Assembly: GCA_902783355.1 (NCBI GenBank)
Contig: CACZQQ010000281.1
Location: 1-9,480 of the forward strand
Source: an uncultured bacterium
GTDB taxonomy: Bacteria; Verrucomicrobiota; Lentisphaeria; Oligosphaerales; Oligosphaeraceae
DNA: 9,480 bases
Direction: 5' to 3'
Shown piece after piece: positions 7,004 to 9,480 of this stretch. The stretch's first letter is position 1, and every line of letters starts with the position of its first letter. Both the position numbers and the translations under genes were made by a program. The notes under the pieces are model-generated. The model was not told where the DNA came from. It ran no database searches and was given only the letters and a program-made list of their open reading frames with translations.

Positions 7004-7012
7004 TGCTTTGTT

Positions 7013-9436
7013 ATGAACGAGTTAGATACATACCGTCCGCTGCCCTTCTATTTCATCAACACGCACGAGCCGGAGGCGCTCTCCGCCAATGTGGCAGAAG
7101 AGGCCATGGCGCACCTCCAGGAGGCAGGCTACGGCGGCTGCATTTTCTTCAACAAGCCGCCCACGGGCTTCGAGCCAGACGGCTTCCTAAGCGACGCGTG
7201 GTTCAAGGCCGTGGGCCATTTCGCGCAGGCGGCCCGCGCCCGCAGGATGCAGCTGTGGATCAATGACGGCTTCGATTTCCCGCCAGGGGACGCAGGCGGC
7301 CGCATCGCCGCCGTCGCCCCCGAGCTGTCGCAATGGCGGCTGCACAGGGACGCAGAGGGACGCATCGTGCCCGTCGAAGTCCCGTGGGGCTTTCCCGCCT
7401 TCGAGGAGCCGGAGAGCTCCCGCCTCTTCATCCAGTTCGGCTACGAAGAGTACTACCGACGCTTCGCACCCTATTTCGGCGACGGCATCAGCGGCTTCTT
7501 TTCAGACGCCGACAATCGCCGCTTCAACCACCACGTCCGCAAACTGATAGGCGACGAACCCTACTTCCCGTGGTCGCGCGAATTCGGACGGCTCTTCCAG
7601 GAGCGCTACGGCTATCCGCTTGAAAGCCGCTTCGCGGAACTGTGGGACGGCCGCAATCCGCAGCTGAACCGCGACTACTGGCTGCTGGCGGGCGACCTCT
7701 ACCAGCAATGGTTCCGCAACAACCACGAATGGTGCCGCGCCCACGGCGTCCTCTACTCCTTCCATACCTCCGACACCGGCCCCTTTTCACGGCACGAATG
7801 CGACCGGAGCTCCCTCTACACGGAGGGGCTCCCGCTCGCGCTGCTAAGCCATTCCGACTGCCCAGGCACCGACCACGAACTCGCCTGCCTCGACAGCGGC
7901 ACCCACTACACGCTGGCGCGCCTCTTCACGCCCATGGCCACGCTGGGCCAGCCGCCCGACGACGCCTTCGGCCATCCGGCCTTCGCCGCCACCGCCGACG
8001 ACCTGCGGGCCAAGTACGCCGCCTCGGCAGCCTGGCTGGACGGGCACCGGCGCGCCCTGTGCGAACTCTTCGCCGCCACCGGCTGGAGCGCCGACTTCAC
8101 CCTTCTGCGCCGCATCGCCGCATGGCAGATCATGCAGGGCATCAACCTACTGGTGCCGCACGCCGTCCACCATAGGCTCTTTGGCGTGACCAAGTACTTC
8201 GCGCCGCCTGAGTTCCTGCAAGGCAGCCTGCGCCACGGCCTCCGCGAGTTCAACGACTGGCTGGCCTTCGCATGCCGCGCGGCGGCCGACGGCGAATATG
8301 CCGATCCCGTCGGCGTGCTGGATCCCTCGGAGGAGATTCTGGCGGGCAAGGCGGAGGGCGCGGCCGTCCACCGCCTCTGCGACCGCCTGAACCGCCGATG
8401 CGTCAACTACGTCGTCACCGACCACGCCCGCGCCAACCGCTTCAAGACCCTGCTGGAACCCCTCACAGGCGAAGAGGAACTGCCGCCGCCCCTCGCCACC
8501 TTCGACGGCGGCGAACTGGCGTGGATGCACAGGCGGCTCGCCGACGGCACCGGCTACCTTCTGGTCGCCAACCTGTGGGCGGAGAAGGAACTCCGCGGCA
8601 CGGTCGTCTGGGGCGCAAGGCACTGGCAAATCGCCCTGCAGCCTGGGGAAATCGCCATTCTGGGCGGCCCGTATGAGAGCTATCGCGCCACAAATGGCCC
8701 CTGCGTCCCAGGGGAGGCGCTTGCGCCGACGCATGTCCGGCGGCTGGACGCGAATGTCGTCCCGCTGTGGACGTTGCGCGAGTGGCAGATTGCGGAGGAG
8801 CTTTGCGACGGGGCCCTGTCGCTGCTGGTTCCGGCGGCGATGGCCGGCAAGGTGCTCTGCGACGGCGTGCGCCTGGCGGACGGCGAGCCATGCCGCGTCT
8901 TCGACGACGACTATCGCCGTTTCGCGCTTGCAGGCACCGTCGGACAGCATCGCCTCCGGTGCCTGGAGGAGCCGCCTTTCGAAACGCCCCTGCTGCTGGA
9001 GGGCGATTTCGCCGCCGGCCTCCTCTCCGAAGGAACTTCAGGGGAAAATCTGTACGGCTACTACGGGCTGACCATCCGGAAGCCGCAGCGGATGGAGCTG
9101 TCGCTGGCTCCCGCCGCCACGCGGCCGCTGGCCATGGGCGACTGGTGCCGCCAGGGGTTGCCCTTCTACAGCGGAGAACTCCTCTATCGCTTTGAAGTGG
9201 AAGGCAATGGACGCAACGCCGTCTTGCAGATGGACATTCCGGGCGGCGCCTGCCGCGTCTCGCTCGACGGCGCGCCTGCGACACGCCTCCTGTGGGCGCC
9301 GTGGCACGTGGATCTGGGCACGCTGCCGAGAGGGAGGCACACGCTGGACGTCATCGTCGCCAACACCTCCGGCAACCGCATGGACGGCATCCTCTTCCCC
9401 TCGGGCCTCCACGCCGCGCGGCTCGTGCGGCAGTGA
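7013..9436 (+). CDS. Large glycoside-hydrolase-like protein (GH106 / alpha-L-rhamnosidase-like), probably cytoplasmic
   Basis: An 807-residue protein with the layout of GH106-like glycosidases: an N-terminal TIM-barrel-like region and C-terminal beta-sandwich. The barrel opening is visible as PLPFYFINTHEPEALSANV (9-27), GYGGCIFFNKP (39-49), FLSDAWFKAVGHFAQAAR (58-75) and MQLWINDGFDFPPGDAGG (79-96). ISGFFSDADNRRF (159-171) occupies the place where relatives carry G-F-F-T-D-E-P, so the usual acid is not kept there. HSDCPGTDHEL (280-290) and RALCELFAATGW (347-358, with Glu351 a candidate catalytic acid), then WQIMQGINLLVPHAVHH (371-387), are strong family features. Residues 714-793 (GLPFYSGELLYRFEVE, then WAPWHVDLGTL and ANTSGNRMDG) form the galactose-binding-like jelly roll. 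The start at 7013 is preferred over in-frame ATGs at 6860 and 6950 because family similarity begins just after it and the 51 upstream residues are Arg/Phe-rich and overlap the divergent promoter. No signal peptide is seen. It is transcribed away from the minus-strand operon. The substrate is unknown. Confidence 0.8.
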   Translation: MNELDTYRPLPFYFINTHEPEALSANVAEEAMAHLQEAGYGGCIFFNKPPTGFEPDGFLSDAWFKAVGHFAQAARARRMQLWINDGFDFPPGDAGGRIAAVAPELSQWRLHRDAEGRIVPVEVPWGFPAFEEPESSRLFIQFGYEEYYRRFAPYFGDGISGFFSDADNRRFNHHVRKLIGDEPYFPWSREFGRLFQERYGYPLESRFAELWDGRNPQLNRDYWLLAGDLYQQWFRNNHEWCRAHGVLYSFHTSDTGPFSRHECDRSSLYTEGLPLALLSHSDCPGTDHELACLDSGTHYTLARLFTPMATLGQPPDDAFGHPAFAATADDLRAKYAASAAWLDGHRRALCELFAATGWSADFTLLRRIAAWQIMQGINLLVPHAVHHRLFGVTKYFAPPEFLQGSLRHGLREFNDWLAFACRAAADGEYADPVGVLDPSEEILAGKAEGAAVHRLCDRLNRRCVNYVVTDHARANRFKTLLEPLTGEEELPPPLATFDGGELAWMHRRLADGTGYLLVANLWAEKELRGTVVWGARHWQIALQPGEIAILGGPYESYRATNGPCVPGEALAPTHVRRLDANVVPLWTLREWQIAEELCDGALSLLVPAAMAGKVLCDGVRLADGEPCRVFDDDYRRFALAGTVGQHRLRCLEEPPFETPLLLEGDFAAGLLSEGTSGENLYGYYGLTIRKPQRMELSLAPAATRPLAMGDWCRQGLPFYSGELLYRFEVEGNGRNAVLQMDIPGGACRVSLDGAPATRLLWAPWHVDLGTLPRGRHTLDVIVANTSGNRMDGILFPSGLHAARLVRQ

Positions 9437-9480
9437 ATACGTAACTCCTTGTATCAAGCGACATTCAGGCGGGCATAGAA

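Noticed and set aside
6860..7012. N-terminal extension of the glycosidase-like protein from ATGs at 6860 or 6950
   Set aside because: The 51 extra residues do not resemble the family or a signal peptide, lack a ribosome site, and overlap the promoter of the divergent gene.
9437..9480. Possible terminator after the glycosidase-like gene
   Set aside because: Only four-base arms (ATAC and GTAT) with no T-run are visible, so no terminator is supported.

Overview
The window is GC-rich, densely coding DNA from a bacterium. It holds six protein genes: five on the minus strand (running 6843 to 1) and one divergent gene on the plus strand (7013-9436). No tRNA, rRNA, CRISPR array, transposase or other mobile element is visible. 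The protein families suggest the PVC group, with Lentisphaerota/Victivallis-like or Kiritimatiellota/Planctomycetota relatives as the best guess. These are a PVC-style ADP-ribosylglycohydrolase, a GH106-like glycosidase, a pectate-lyase-fold protein and a NodB-type deacetylase with an extra C-terminal part. The taxonomic assignment is inference from family style, not a measured match.

Layout, in the direction of minus-strand transcription: a DxED-type polysaccharide deacetylase-like protein (6843-5518), proA, glutamate-5-semialdehyde dehydrogenase (5478-4222), a right-handed beta-helix pectate-lyase/GH28-like protein (4203-2905), an ADP-ribosylglycohydrolase-family protein (2813-1467), and a secreted SGNH/GDSL hydrolase with a C-terminal beta-sandwich-like region (1409 to beyond the left edge). 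The first three genes are separated by 39 and 18 bases and look like one operon driven by a good sigma70-type promoter at 6888-6915. An AT-rich 91-base gap (2814-2904) precedes the fourth gene. It carries two adjacent operator-like palindromic sites and a probable -10 box, so the last two genes may have their own regulated promoter. On the plus strand, an 807-residue glycosidase-like protein is transcribed divergently from a 169-base shared intergenic region. It has no Shine-Dalgarno sequence and may be made from a leaderless or nearly leaderless message.

Taken together the locus reads as a small carbohydrate-processing cluster: an esterase or deacetylase, a beta-helix enzyme, a glycosidase and a NodB-type enzyme, with a housekeeping proline-biosynthesis gene embedded in it. 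Only the SGNH protein has a visible export signal. The beta-helix, glycosidase-like and deacetylase-like proteins all start directly at their catalytic domains, so most of the chemistry appears to be cytoplasmic. No transporter, regulator gene or proB lies in the window. I did not find a clearly new defence or mobile system. The points most worth following are the tandem operator, the repeated C-terminal module of the deacetylase-like protein, changed motif residues in two enzymes, and the leaderless start.
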